Source: Spirosoma fluviale (GTDB lineage Bacteria; Bacteroidota; Bacteroidia; Cytophagales; Spirosomataceae). From it: 13,838 bases of DNA. The translations under genes were made by a program, and so were the position numbers. The notes beneath the pieces were generated by a model that was given only the letters and a program-made list of their open reading frames with translations, did no database searches and was not told the DNA's origin. Location: positions 1 through 13,838 of the forward strand of contig CAMDSI010000039.1 of the NCBI GenBank assembly GCA_945906915.1, given 5' to 3'. This document shows, in pieces, positions 7,084 through 13,838 of this stretch; the first letter of the stretch is position 1; the number at the start of each line of letters is the position of its first letter.

Positions 7084-7591
7084 TTTTCGTGTGAATTCGG
7101 GGCATTTGAATGACTTCCATATCGAAAATTCGCTTTCCATCGATCTTAAATTGCAGCGCCGTTTGTTCCGAGTGAAACCCGTGCTGTCCAGCGGCACCTG
7201 GATTTAAAAAAAGCATTTGATTGCGATTCTGATCCCTTTTTACCTGAAGAATGTGGGAATGACCGCAGACAAAAATCATGGGTAATCCCATCGCAAAAGT
7301 CTCCAAAGCATCTGGTTTATAAGAGGAGGGCGCTCCTGCTATATGCGTCATCGCGACGGTTACTTGCTCGCAGGTAAAGCGGGTGATTTTGGGAAACATA
7401 TTTCGAATCATCCGATCATCAATATTTCCATAGACCCCATAAACGGGTTTACCAAAACCGATCAAGGTATCCGCCACCGCTACCGAACCCCAGTCCCCGC
7501 CATGCCAAATCTGATCGCAAGCTTCCACATGGGGAATCAAACGCGGATCCAGATAACTATGCGTATCAGAAAGGACTAAAATCTTTTGCAT
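7076..7591 (-). CDS. YfcE/MJ0936-type metallophosphoesterase
   Basis: A 171-residue calcineurin-like phosphoesterase, probably a cytoplasmic phosphodiesterase that uses two divalent metals. The complete metal-site set is visible: D9 and H11 (LSDTH), D33 (HGGDWG), N56 (YGNIDD), H83 (MTHI), and H111 with H113 (CGHSH). NPGAAG near 130-135 is the usual closing motif of the YfcE subgroup. Length matches the subgroup, with a short basic tail. Its ATG (7591-7589) directly abuts the TAA stop (7594-7592) of the preceding zinc-enzyme gene, so the two are almost certainly translated from one message. The physiological substrate is not known from the sequence; related enzymes act on model phosphodiesters. 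The stop lies inside the end of convergent mnmA. Confidence 0.9.
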   Translation of the reverse strand: MQKILVLSDTHSYLDPRLIPHVEACDQIWHGGDWGSVAVADTLIGFGKPVYGVYGNIDDRMIRNMFPKITRFTCEQVTVAMTHIAGAPSSYKPDALETFAMGLPMIFVCGHSHILQVKRDQNRNQMLFLNPGAAGQHGFHSEQTALQFKIDGKRIFDMEVIQMPRIHTKIK

Positions 7592-8557
7592 TTACTTATG
7601 TAGTGAGATCAATTTACCGGTTGAAATCAAGGCATTCGCTTTCCATTGTGCTTTTTCTGATTCGAAAGCTGCTTTCTTTTCAGCTGTAATTTCTTTCGTC
7701 ACCCAAGCCGGCGAACCCGCATCTTTCCACGCTGAATACCAAAAAGAGGCCACCCGGTGCGAGGATTGAATCATACGTCCCTGAATAGAAACCCCCAGTT
7801 TATCTGCATAAGCCTGAATAAATTCATCCGTATAATAGCGCTGCATCTTTCCATAACGCTCGACCATTTTGAAGGATTTTTCCTCTCCTAGAGCTTGGCG
7901 AACCGCCGTTTCAGCTGCAAACATCTCTGGAAGCATGGCGTGAGACTCTAATAATATCTGGAAGATGAAATCCTGAGGTTTGGCAATATACTGAGCCGCC
8001 TGAGGTTGATATAAAGCATAATTCTTCAATTGAGCCTCTGGAACCAAACTTTCCCACAAGACGTGCATCCCCTTTTGGTTCGTTAACTGTCCATCGTGAT
8101 TTTTCGTGGTATGCAATGGCACGTGTGAATCCGCCACATAATGACCTAGATCTGCCGCATAAAATAAAACGGAATCCTTTAATTCGTTTTTAAAGGCATT
8201 CACTAAACGGCCATACACGCGATTCACTTCCCAAGGCACTAAACCTTCCTTGCGTAAGCTATCAAAGGAATATTTAGCCACTGCTTGTTTAAAATCATGA
8301 GGAATATCCGTTCGGTAATTAGGTCCAAAAACGTTTGCATCCATATCTAAATAATGCTTCGAATCCTCTGTCTTGTCATCCTTACGACGCACATCTGGGC
8401 GAATCGATTGTTGAACAACATAATCCTGATTCGCATAGAAGAACAGACCTAGGTCAGTCGGCAAAGGATAAATGGCAATTTGTTGCAAGGTTTTGTGGGC
8501 CAAAAATCCCCAAGAAACTAAAAAGCCACAGATAAGTAAAAGTGCTATTTTGCGCAT
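7592..8557 (-). CDS. Secreted zinc-dependent S1/P1 nuclease or phospholipase C family enzyme
   Basis: The 321-residue product begins with a signal peptide (MRKIALLLICGFLVS). Cleavage before Trp16 would make Trp the mature N-terminus, as needed in this family, where it is a zinc ligand. The other eight ligands of the trinuclear site can be placed by spacing: H21 (W+5, as in P1 nuclease), D55, H68 (KHYLDMD), H139, D143 and H149 in DLGHYVADSHVPLH, and H165 and E169 in MHVLWES. The D143-H149 gap of six and Glu as the last ligand, as in Bacillus PLC, fit the superfamily. The D55 assignment is the least sure. Its target may be single-stranded nucleic acid, 3'-nucleotides or phospholipid; the sequence does not decide. 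It should act in the periplasm or outside. It lies between the HTCS gene (TAA-T-ATG junction) and the phosphoesterase (TAA-ATG). Confidence 0.85.
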   Translation of the reverse strand: MRKIALLLICGFLVSWGFLAHKTLQQIAIYPLPTDLGLFFYANQDYVVQQSIRPDVRRKDDKTEDSKHYLDMDANVFGPNYRTDIPHDFKQAVAKYSFDSLRKEGLVPWEVNRVYGRLVNAFKNELKDSVLFYAADLGHYVADSHVPLHTTKNHDGQLTNQKGMHVLWESLVPEAQLKNYALYQPQAAQYIAKPQDFIFQILLESHAMLPEMFAAETAVRQALGEEKSFKMVERYGKMQRYYTDEFIQAYADKLGVSIQGRMIQSSHRVASFWYSAWKDAGSPAWVTKEITAEKKAAFESEKAQWKANALISTGKLISLHK

Positions 8558-8558
8558 A

Positions 8559-11500
8559 TTATTTTTTTGAAATGAATGTTTTAGGTGCTAATCCATATTG
8601 CTTTTTAAAGGCACGGGTAAAATAAGCGGGGTCATTAAAGCCCACTTGGTAAGCTACTTCGGATACGTTTAATGATCCTTTTTCTAATAAAATTCTAGCC
8701 TGCTGTAAGCGAATAGAGCGAATAAACTCGTTTCCAGCTAGCGAAGTTAACATTTTCAATTTACGATAGAGTTGCATCTTACTCATATCCATGGCTTGCT
8801 CCAGTTGTTCGACATCAAAATCAGCTTCATCTAAATGATCAATCACCACCTGTGTAGCTTTGTATAGGAATTCATCTTCGAAGACAAGGGTATTTTGGAG
8901 ATCTTGATTAGTAACGGCATTCTGCCAATTTTTGCGAAGTCTTTCTTTCGCCTCTAGCAATTTATTTACTCTTAATTCCAAAATATCGGCGTGGAATGGT
9001 TTGGAAATAAAATCATCCGCTCCAGACTGCATTCCCTCGATTTGACTTTCCTGAGAACTTTTAGAGGTTAATATCACCACCGGAATATGGCTGGTTTTTG
9101 AATCCGCACGAATCGCCTTACATAGATTAACTCCAGACATACCTGGCATCATCCAATCCGTAATCACTACATCAGGTAAATACATTAAGGCCATTTCTAA
9201 TCCGGTTTCACCCCGATCAGCTTCGATCACTTGGAAGGATCTCTCGAAAATCTCGCGAATAAAAGCGCGCATCTCCGCGTGATCTTCGACGATAAGAAGA
9301 ATCTGCTTCTCCTGCTGAATAAAGTCGACTTTTTGACTCTCTGACTCATTGACTGCTGGAAGACTTCCAGCTTTCACCCAAGCGGGATCAAAAGCCTCCC
9401 GTGTAACCGGAAAATGTAATTTAAAATCAGAACCTGCCCCTAAATCACTTTGCACGTCAATGGTTCCGCGATGCACCTCCATTAATTCCTTACATAAGGA
9501 GAGTCCCACACCCGTACCCACCCGATCCGACTTTTCTGGAATTTGATAAAAACGGTCAAAAATATGTTGCATATGCTCTGCACTTATTCCTTTACCCGTA
9601 TCCATCACGTGAATGGTTACTCTAGAAATTGTCTCCTGACCGCCTTGATAGGATTTGTGCAATTCTAATCGTACACCAATTATCCCTTCTTCTGGGGTAA
9701 ATTTAAAGGCATTTGATAAAAGATTCGTCACGCATTTCTCAATGATGTCGGCATCATAATAAACCAATAAGGACTCGATGGATATATCCCACTTTAATTT
9801 GATTTGTTTCTGCTGAGCGTACGAATCAAAACTTTGTTTAATCGAGTCTAATTGACGCACTAAATCATGCTTCTCTACCACTGGCTGCACATTACCCGAT
9901 TCAATTTTAGATAAATCCAAAAGCTGATTGATGAGGCGAAGTAGTTTCTGAGCATTTTGGTAAATGGAATTAATCTTCGTCTTTTGATCCTTATTCAGAC
10001 TATTATTCGAAATAAAATACTTCTCTAATGGACTTGTTATTAAGGTTAAAGGCGTGCGCAATTCATGGGAAATATTAGTAAAGAAATGCGTCTTTACTTG
10101 TTCTAACTCTTTAATTCGTTCTTTTTCAATTTCTTTTAAACGTAAGTCTGTTCGAAAAGCTTCCCTAATCTGAACCTCCCGAATGAAGGCATATATGAGC
10201 GCAGCTACTAAAACTACATAAAGTATATAAGCCCACCAGGTGCGATACCAAGGTGGTAATACGGTAATCATCAACTCATAAGGTTTCTCCGCCCAAACCC
10301 CATCCGAATTACTTGCTTTCACCTTGAAGATATAATCCCCAGGACTTAAGTTAGTATAGGTCGCTGTTCGCTGTGTTCCCACCTGATTCCACTCTTTTTC
10401 AAAACCTTCTAAAAAATAGGCATAGCGGTTATTCTTAGGCCTTTGGTATTCCAAGGCAACAAAATCGATACTAAAAACGGTTTGATCTGGCTGCAGAATT
10501 AACTGCTTAGTCGACAAAATATCAACTAAAAGTGGGGAGTTTTCCTCGCCTACTTCCACGTCTTTATTAAAGATTTTCAGCTTCGTGAAATAGACATCGG
10601 GGGCATTCAAGCGCATCCGCAGACTATCCGACTTTAAATAATTCAAACCGTTTACTCCCCCAAAAAACAACCAATTCTGATTATTCTTAGCAATCGCGTT
10701 GGTCATAAATTCTTTTCCTTGCAATCCATCGGCCTCTTCGAAACTGACAAACTTCAAGGTTTTTCCGTCCATTTTAGAAATTCCCCCATTCGTCGTAAAC
10801 CACAAATCCCCTTTCGCATCTTCCACTACGCCACGTATGCTATTACTAACTAAGCCATCCTTAACGGTAAACACTTTAAATCCTTTATCAGGCCCCAGAT
10901 ATTGATTTAGACCGCCTCCTTGAGTCATCACCCAAATTCTTTTTTCACGATCCTGAAAAACCTGGTTCACGTGATTATAACTTAAGGCACCCGGATCATC
11001 CGATTTAACATAATGACGTAATTCCTGCGTGGCAATTTGATACACATATAAACCATGACCTATCGTACTCAGCCATATTTCTCGATTATCGATAATCCGT
11101 ATCGATGAAATTGACTTATTCATCAAATTATACTTCCCTAATACAGAAAAAGGCTCTCCATATTGTTTCGTAGCCGGGTCAAATGAAACTACACCTATTC
11201 CCGATGTTCCTAACAGAAATTGATTTCGATAGGGAGTCATCGTATTAAAATTAGCCTCCCTTTTACCTGGCTTAAATGGAAAATCAATTAATTGGTGTTG
11301 TTTTGTGAATAGATTAATCCCCTTCCCCCAAAGTCCTAACCAGACCGACCCATCCGTTTGAGGATAGATAAAATTCACATCATAGGTCTCCGTCGAATTT
11401 AATTTATTTGCGGATGCGCTTTGTAAATAATGCGTCACAGCCCTTTTCTTATGATTAAAATAGGACAAACCCACATTACTACCTAACCAAATACCGGCAT

Positions 11501-12599
11501 CGCCATCTGCCGCAATGGCACTAACCTTATTACTCAGTAAGCCCTGTAAGCTATTAGGTTTGTAGCGGAAAACGGAAAATCGAGGTTTTTGAAAAAAGGA
11601 AATATTCAAACCAGCCTCCCAAGTACCAATCCACGTATTTTGATTCGCATCCGTAAATAAACTCATGGTAGAATTAGACGAAATACCTACATCTGGATCC
11701 GGATTAGATGTAATATTAGTGTAGGCTTTAAAATTCTCTCCATTGAGTTTATAAACCCCATTATCGGTACCAATCCATAAATTATGCAAGGCATCTTTTG
11801 CCATTGACGTAACAATATTTTGGCGTGATAAGGGATCAGATGCTAGATAAAACACCACCTTAAATTGCTGCGTTTTAGGTGTGAATTGAAAAATCCCCTT
11901 CCCATCTGTTCCGACCAAAATATCCCCATTATTCGTTTCAAACAAAGCCCTAACCCGGTAATTATTGGCGCCAAATTGATACGGAATAAAACTGTGGGCA
12001 TTCAATTGGGAAATCAAATAACCCGTTCTCGTTCCCATCCAAACCGTACCTGAAGAATGCTTAAAGAGTCTAGCCACCTCTTTTACGTAGGCATTTTTCC
12101 ACTCACATTCTTCCTTTATTAATTGATTCATACGTACATCATACACCAGATAACCTACACCTAATACAGCCACCCCTATTTTGCCTTTCCCTAAATTTAG
12201 AATACTGGGAATAGTAGAATTGGACAAATCTTGTCCCGCAGGCCCTTTCGTAAATCGGGTGATTTTACCTGTAGCTAATTCGATTTTATTTAAACCTGAC
12301 GTTCGCGTACCTACCCAAAGATTCCCTAAATCATCTTCCGTCACAGAAAATATCTCACTACCGCTTAAGGTCTTAGGATCACTGGGGTCATTGCGATAAA
12401 TCTTAAAATTGTGCCCATCGTACCGATTTAAGCCATCACCTGTGGCAAACCACAAGAAACCCTTTTTATCTTGAATGATTTTATAGATAGAACTTTGGGA
12501 CAAGCCAGAGTTCGTGCTTAGTCGTTCATAGCGTGTTTGATTTTGGCTGTAGAGACCAAAAAAGAGAAACAACAATAAAAAGAAAACGAGTCTGTTCAT
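8559..12599 (-). CDS. Hybrid two-component system regulator (HTCS): double propeller sensor, histidine kinase, receiver, AraC HTH
   Basis: A 1346-residue one-protein signalling chain. Residues 1-18 are a signal peptide or anchor. About 45-655 is a periplasmic sensor with at least 12 recurring blade motifs of the type LW(I/V)GT..GL..(Y/F), for example at 49, 94, 186, 274, 322, 370, 419, 508, 555 and 599, fitting two seven-bladed propellers. A Y_Y_Y domain follows (about 715-780), then a membrane segment (785-805). The kinase has H845 (FTNISHELRTP), N box NLLSNAFKF (959-967), DTGKGI (1000-1005) and GTGVGLSL (1028-1035). The receiver has E1105/D1106, phospho-acceptor D1148 and K1200. The AraC-type HTH fills 1245-1346. 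All key residues are intact. Such proteins sense glycans or other ligands and bind DNA directly, typically beside SusC/SusD-type loci. None is in the window; instead two phosphoesterase-type genes follow within 1 nt. It diverges from a GntR gene. Confidence 0.95.
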   Translation of the reverse strand: MNRLVFFLLLFLFFGLYSQNQTRYERLSTNSGLSQSSIYKIIQDKKGFLWFATGDGLNRYDGHNFKIYRNDPSDPKTLSGSEIFSVTEDDLGNLWVGTRTSGLNKIELATGKITRFTKGPAGQDLSNSTIPSILNLGKGKIGVAVLGVGYLVYDVRMNQLIKEECEWKNAYVKEVARLFKHSSGTVWMGTRTGYLISQLNAHSFIPYQFGANNYRVRALFETNNGDILVGTDGKGIFQFTPKTQQFKVVFYLASDPLSRQNIVTSMAKDALHNLWIGTDNGVYKLNGENFKAYTNITSNPDPDVGISSNSTMSLFTDANQNTWIGTWEAGLNISFFQKPRFSVFRYKPNSLQGLLSNKVSAIAADGDAGIWLGSNVGLSYFNHKKRAVTHYLQSASANKLNSTETYDVNFIYPQTDGSVWLGLWGKGINLFTKQHQLIDFPFKPGKREANFNTMTPYRNQFLLGTSGIGVVSFDPATKQYGEPFSVLGKYNLMNKSISSIRIIDNREIWLSTIGHGLYVYQIATQELRHYVKSDDPGALSYNHVNQVFQDREKRIWVMTQGGGLNQYLGPDKGFKVFTVKDGLVSNSIRGVVEDAKGDLWFTTNGGISKMDGKTLKFVSFEEADGLQGKEFMTNAIAKNNQNWLFFGGVNGLNYLKSDSLRMRLNAPDVYFTKLKIFNKDVEVGEENSPLLVDILSTKQLILQPDQTVFSIDFVALEYQRPKNNRYAYFLEGFEKEWNQVGTQRTATYTNLSPGDYIFKVKASNSDGVWAEKPYELMITVLPPWYRTWWAYILYVVLVAALIYAFIREVQIREAFRTDLRLKEIEKERIKELEQVKTHFFTNISHELRTPLTLITSPLEKYFISNNSLNKDQKTKINSIYQNAQKLLRLINQLLDLSKIESGNVQPVVEKHDLVRQLDSIKQSFDSYAQQKQIKLKWDISIESLLVYYDADIIEKCVTNLLSNAFKFTPEEGIIGVRLELHKSYQGGQETISRVTIHVMDTGKGISAEHMQHIFDRFYQIPEKSDRVGTGVGLSLCKELMEVHRGTIDVQSDLGAGSDFKLHFPVTREAFDPAWVKAGSLPAVNESESQKVDFIQQEKQILLIVEDHAEMRAFIREIFERSFQVIEADRGETGLEMALMYLPDVVITDWMMPGMSGVNLCKAIRADSKTSHIPVVILTSKSSQESQIEGMQSGADDFISKPFHADILELRVNKLLEAKERLRKNWQNAVTNQDLQNTLVFEDEFLYKATQVVIDHLDEADFDVEQLEQAMDMSKMQLYRKLKMLTSLAGNEFIRSIRLQQARILLEKGSLNVSEVAYQVGFNDPAYFTRAFKKQYGLAPKTFISKK

Positions 12600-12640
12600 T
12601 TGAATCTTAAAATTAGGGAATTAAACCAGGAAATTGGATG

Positions 12641-12698
12641 GAATTGTCCTGAAATAACCGAATGCAAGAATTGTCCTTGCATTTGTAAGATTCGTCCT
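12641..12698 (+). repeat. Three direct repeats (consensus GAATTGTCCT) in the divergent control region
   Basis: GAATTGTCCT occurs at 12641-12650 and 12668-12677, and an 8/10 match (GATTCGTCCT) at 12689-12698. Start-to-start spacings are 27 and 21 bp. All three are in the same orientation, between the HTCS start (12599) and the GntR start (12750). Direct repeats spaced about two helical turns are typical of binding sites for AraC-type domains such as the one at the C-terminus of the HTCS. The third copy ends where the -33 element of the GntR promoter would be expected. A role as operator is inference. Confidence 0.55.
12661..12683. promoter_or_regulatory. Perfect 8-bp dyad, probable operator
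   Basis: AATGCAAG (12661-12668) and CTTGCATT (12676-12683) are exact reverse complements around a 7-bp centre that holds most of the second direct repeat. No T-run follows on either strand, so it is not an intrinsic terminator. Its place midway between two divergent regulator genes suggests a binding site for a dimeric repressor, possibly the GntR protein itself, but the sequence does not say which. Confidence 0.55.
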
Positions 12699-12720
12699 AT
12701 CCTAAATAAAGGCACCCCCG

Positions 12721-12728
12721 TACATTTG
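12721..12728 (+). promoter_or_regulatory. Candidate -7 element for the GntR gene (TACATTTG)
   Basis: TACATTTG matches the Bacteroidota -7 consensus TAnnTTTG exactly and lies 21 bp before the GntR ATG, giving a leader of about 15 nt. No TTTG is found 19-21 bp upstream. That position is next to the third direct repeat (12689-12698), which would fit a promoter relying on an activator. I could not find a matching promoter for the HTCS on the other strand. Confidence 0.5.
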
Positions 12729-12749
12729 GAACAAGAATAATTCTTCGAT

Positions 12750-13772
12750 ATGAATAAAACATTTGTTTCATTTAACATAAAGAATTCAGGAAATAAACTC
12801 CCGAAATACCAGCAATTAGTGAATTCACTTTTGCAAGACATTGAAATGGGGGAATTAAAACCTGGCGAACGATTGCCATCCATTAACGAGGCATCGGAAG
12901 AGTGCTATCTTTCCCGAGACACCGTGGAGAGAGCCTATACCGAGTTACATAAAATGGGTGCCATCACATCCATTTTCCGCAAAGGCTACTTCATTTCAGA
13001 ATCGAGCCTTAAAGTGAAGACGAAAGTTCTTTTCCTCATCGGACGGATGACGGAGACAAATCAAACACTTTATAATGCCTTTTTGGATCACTTTGGCAAG
13101 AATGTCATGGTGGATATTTATACCTATCAGTACAAACCGCGTGAATTCAAAGAAATCATCGGTCAACAACTAGGGAATTACCATTATTACCTGATTCAAC
13201 CCCATTTAATCGATGAGGATGAAGAAACGGTGAAAATATTGCAGAAAATAGCCGGGGATCGATTGATTTTATTGGACCAAAATTTCGGAACCATCCGTCA
13301 TTCTAGTCTAATTTGTCCTCCTAACCCATCGCTAAAAAAGATTTTTAATACCCAACTAAACCTGTTTAATAAGTACCGCAGTCTTAATTTAGTGATGAGC
13401 GAAGACGAATACTTCGATCCTGAATTAATCAATGCGTGCAGTGAATTCTGTGAATCGAATTCATTGAATTTCCAAGTATTAGATGGCCTAGAAGAGGACG
13501 ATTATCGCCAAAATGAGATTTATTTCACTTTGTCCGATAGCGATCTTTTCCAGGCTATCAAATATGCGGATAAAAATAAATGGACATTGGGAAAAGAGGT
13601 GGGTATCATCTCCTTGAACGATCATCCATTTAAAGAAATTATTGCTGGAGGAATCACGGTAGTGAGTACTCATCCGGAGAAATTAGGCCAAAAAGCGGCC
13701 GAAATGATCCTCACAAATCAAAAAACGGTTGAGGTCATCGAACCTAGCCTGATTATACGACTTTCACTTTAG
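12750..13772 (+). CDS. GntR-family transcriptional regulator with LacI-like effector domain
   Basis: The 340-residue product has an N-terminal winged helix (about 17-83) with the GntR pattern YQQLVNSLLQDIEMGELKPGERLPS, then SRDTVERAYTELHKMGAI. A larger domain follows (about 90-340) that reads as a periplasmic-binding-protein fold. It opens with the strand KVLFLIGRM. It closes with EVGIISLND and GGITVVSTHPEKLGQKAAEMIL, which resembles the end of LacI-type sensors. This GntR plus sugar-binding-domain layout is common in Bacteroidota regulators of sugar uptake, but the ligand here cannot be read from the sequence. The start ATG fits the -7 element at 12721-12728. The gene is divergent from the HTCS and is closed by its own terminator 15 nt downstream, so it appears monocistronic. 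Its targets are unknown and may include the shared control region. Confidence 0.9.
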   Translation: MNKTFVSFNIKNSGNKLPKYQQLVNSLLQDIEMGELKPGERLPSINEASEECYLSRDTVERAYTELHKMGAITSIFRKGYFISESSLKVKTKVLFLIGRMTETNQTLYNAFLDHFGKNVMVDIYTYQYKPREFKEIIGQQLGNYHYYLIQPHLIDEDEETVKILQKIAGDRLILLDQNFGTIRHSSLICPPNPSLKKIFNTQLNLFNKYRSLNLVMSEDEYFDPELINACSEFCESNSLNFQVLDGLEEDDYRQNEIYFTLSDSDLFQAIKYADKNKWTLGKEVGIISLNDHPFKEIIAGGITVVSTHPEKLGQKAAEMILTNQKTVEVIEPSLIIRLSL

Positions 13773-13787
13773 GGTTTTATTTTGCTA

Positions 13788-13821
13788 GAAAAGGGCCATG
13801 ATTTCATGGCCTCTTTTTTTT
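13788..13821 (+). terminator. Intrinsic terminator of the GntR gene
   Basis: A perfect 7-bp stem, GGCCATG (13794-13800) and CATGGCC (13805-13811), has loop ATTT and is followed by TC and an unbroken run of eight T (13814-13821). It starts within 25 nt of the TAG stop at 13770-13772. The remaining bases to 13838 hold nothing I can identify. Confidence 0.85.
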
Positions 13822-13838
13822 CACATAGTCCAGGTTTC

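Noticed and set aside
12596..12883. Minus-strand reading frame of 95 residues across the HTCS/GntR intergenic region
   Set aside because: It overlaps the control repeats and the GntR coding start, resembles no protein I know and has ordinary shadow-frame composition.
1..13838. CRISPR array, tRNA/rRNA, insertion sequence, prophage or toxin-antitoxin content
   Set aside because: I saw no regularly spaced repeats, no tRNA cloverleaf ending in CCA, no transposase or integrase motifs and no paired small toxin-antitoxin genes. The genes present are housekeeping or regulatory.

Overview
The window reads as chromosomal DNA of a Bacteroidota bacterium, probably an aerobic member of the Cytophagales. 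This rests on four things. It carries a giant one-protein hybrid two-component regulator (HTCS), a hallmark of the phylum. Shine-Dalgarno sequences are almost absent. A textbook Bacteroidota promoter (TTTG-N19-TATTTTTG) is present. The MenC, HemF and PBP1A proteins look as they do in this phylum, and HemF is the oxygen-dependent enzyme. Genus cannot be fixed from the sequence alone. There is no CRISPR array, tRNA, rRNA, insertion sequence or phage gene, and composition looks even throughout.

Layout. (1) 1-185, minus: the first 61 codons of lpxK (lipid A kinase), cut by the window edge. (2) 254-1718, plus: menC (menaquinone synthesis) and a small acidic protein of unknown function, ended by a bidirectional terminator at 1723-1749. 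(3) 1748-5832, minus: an operon of a degenerate TrpF-like barrel protein, a class A penicillin-binding protein with an unusual N-terminal extension, and hemF, driven by the promoter at 5855-5885. (4) 5941-7083, plus: mnmA, whose stop overlaps the convergent gene by 8 bp. (5) 7076-12599, minus: an operon of the HTCS sensor/regulator, a secreted S1/P1-nuclease or phospholipase-C-type zinc enzyme, and a YfcE-type phosphodiesterase. (6) 12600-12749: a 150-bp divergent control region with three direct repeats and a perfect 8-bp dyad. (7) 12750-13772, plus: a GntR regulator with a LacI-like effector domain, followed by a terminator.

How the parts fit. Much of the window is housekeeping: envelope building (lpxK, PBP1A), quinone and heme supply for respiration (menC, hemF), and tRNA wobble thiolation (mnmA). 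The right half is regulatory. The HTCS is co-directional and nearly abutting with two phosphoesterase-type enzymes rather than with the SusC/SusD-type transport genes such regulators usually accompany. It shares its upstream region with a second sensory regulator.

The points most worth a second look are: the TrpF homologue that has lost its two catalytic residues, the HTCS-phosphoesterase operon, the repeat-rich divergent control region, the PBP1A extension, and a consistent TAA-(0 or 1 nt)-ATG junction at all four intra-operon boundaries on the minus strand. I see no clearly new multi-gene defence or mobile system.
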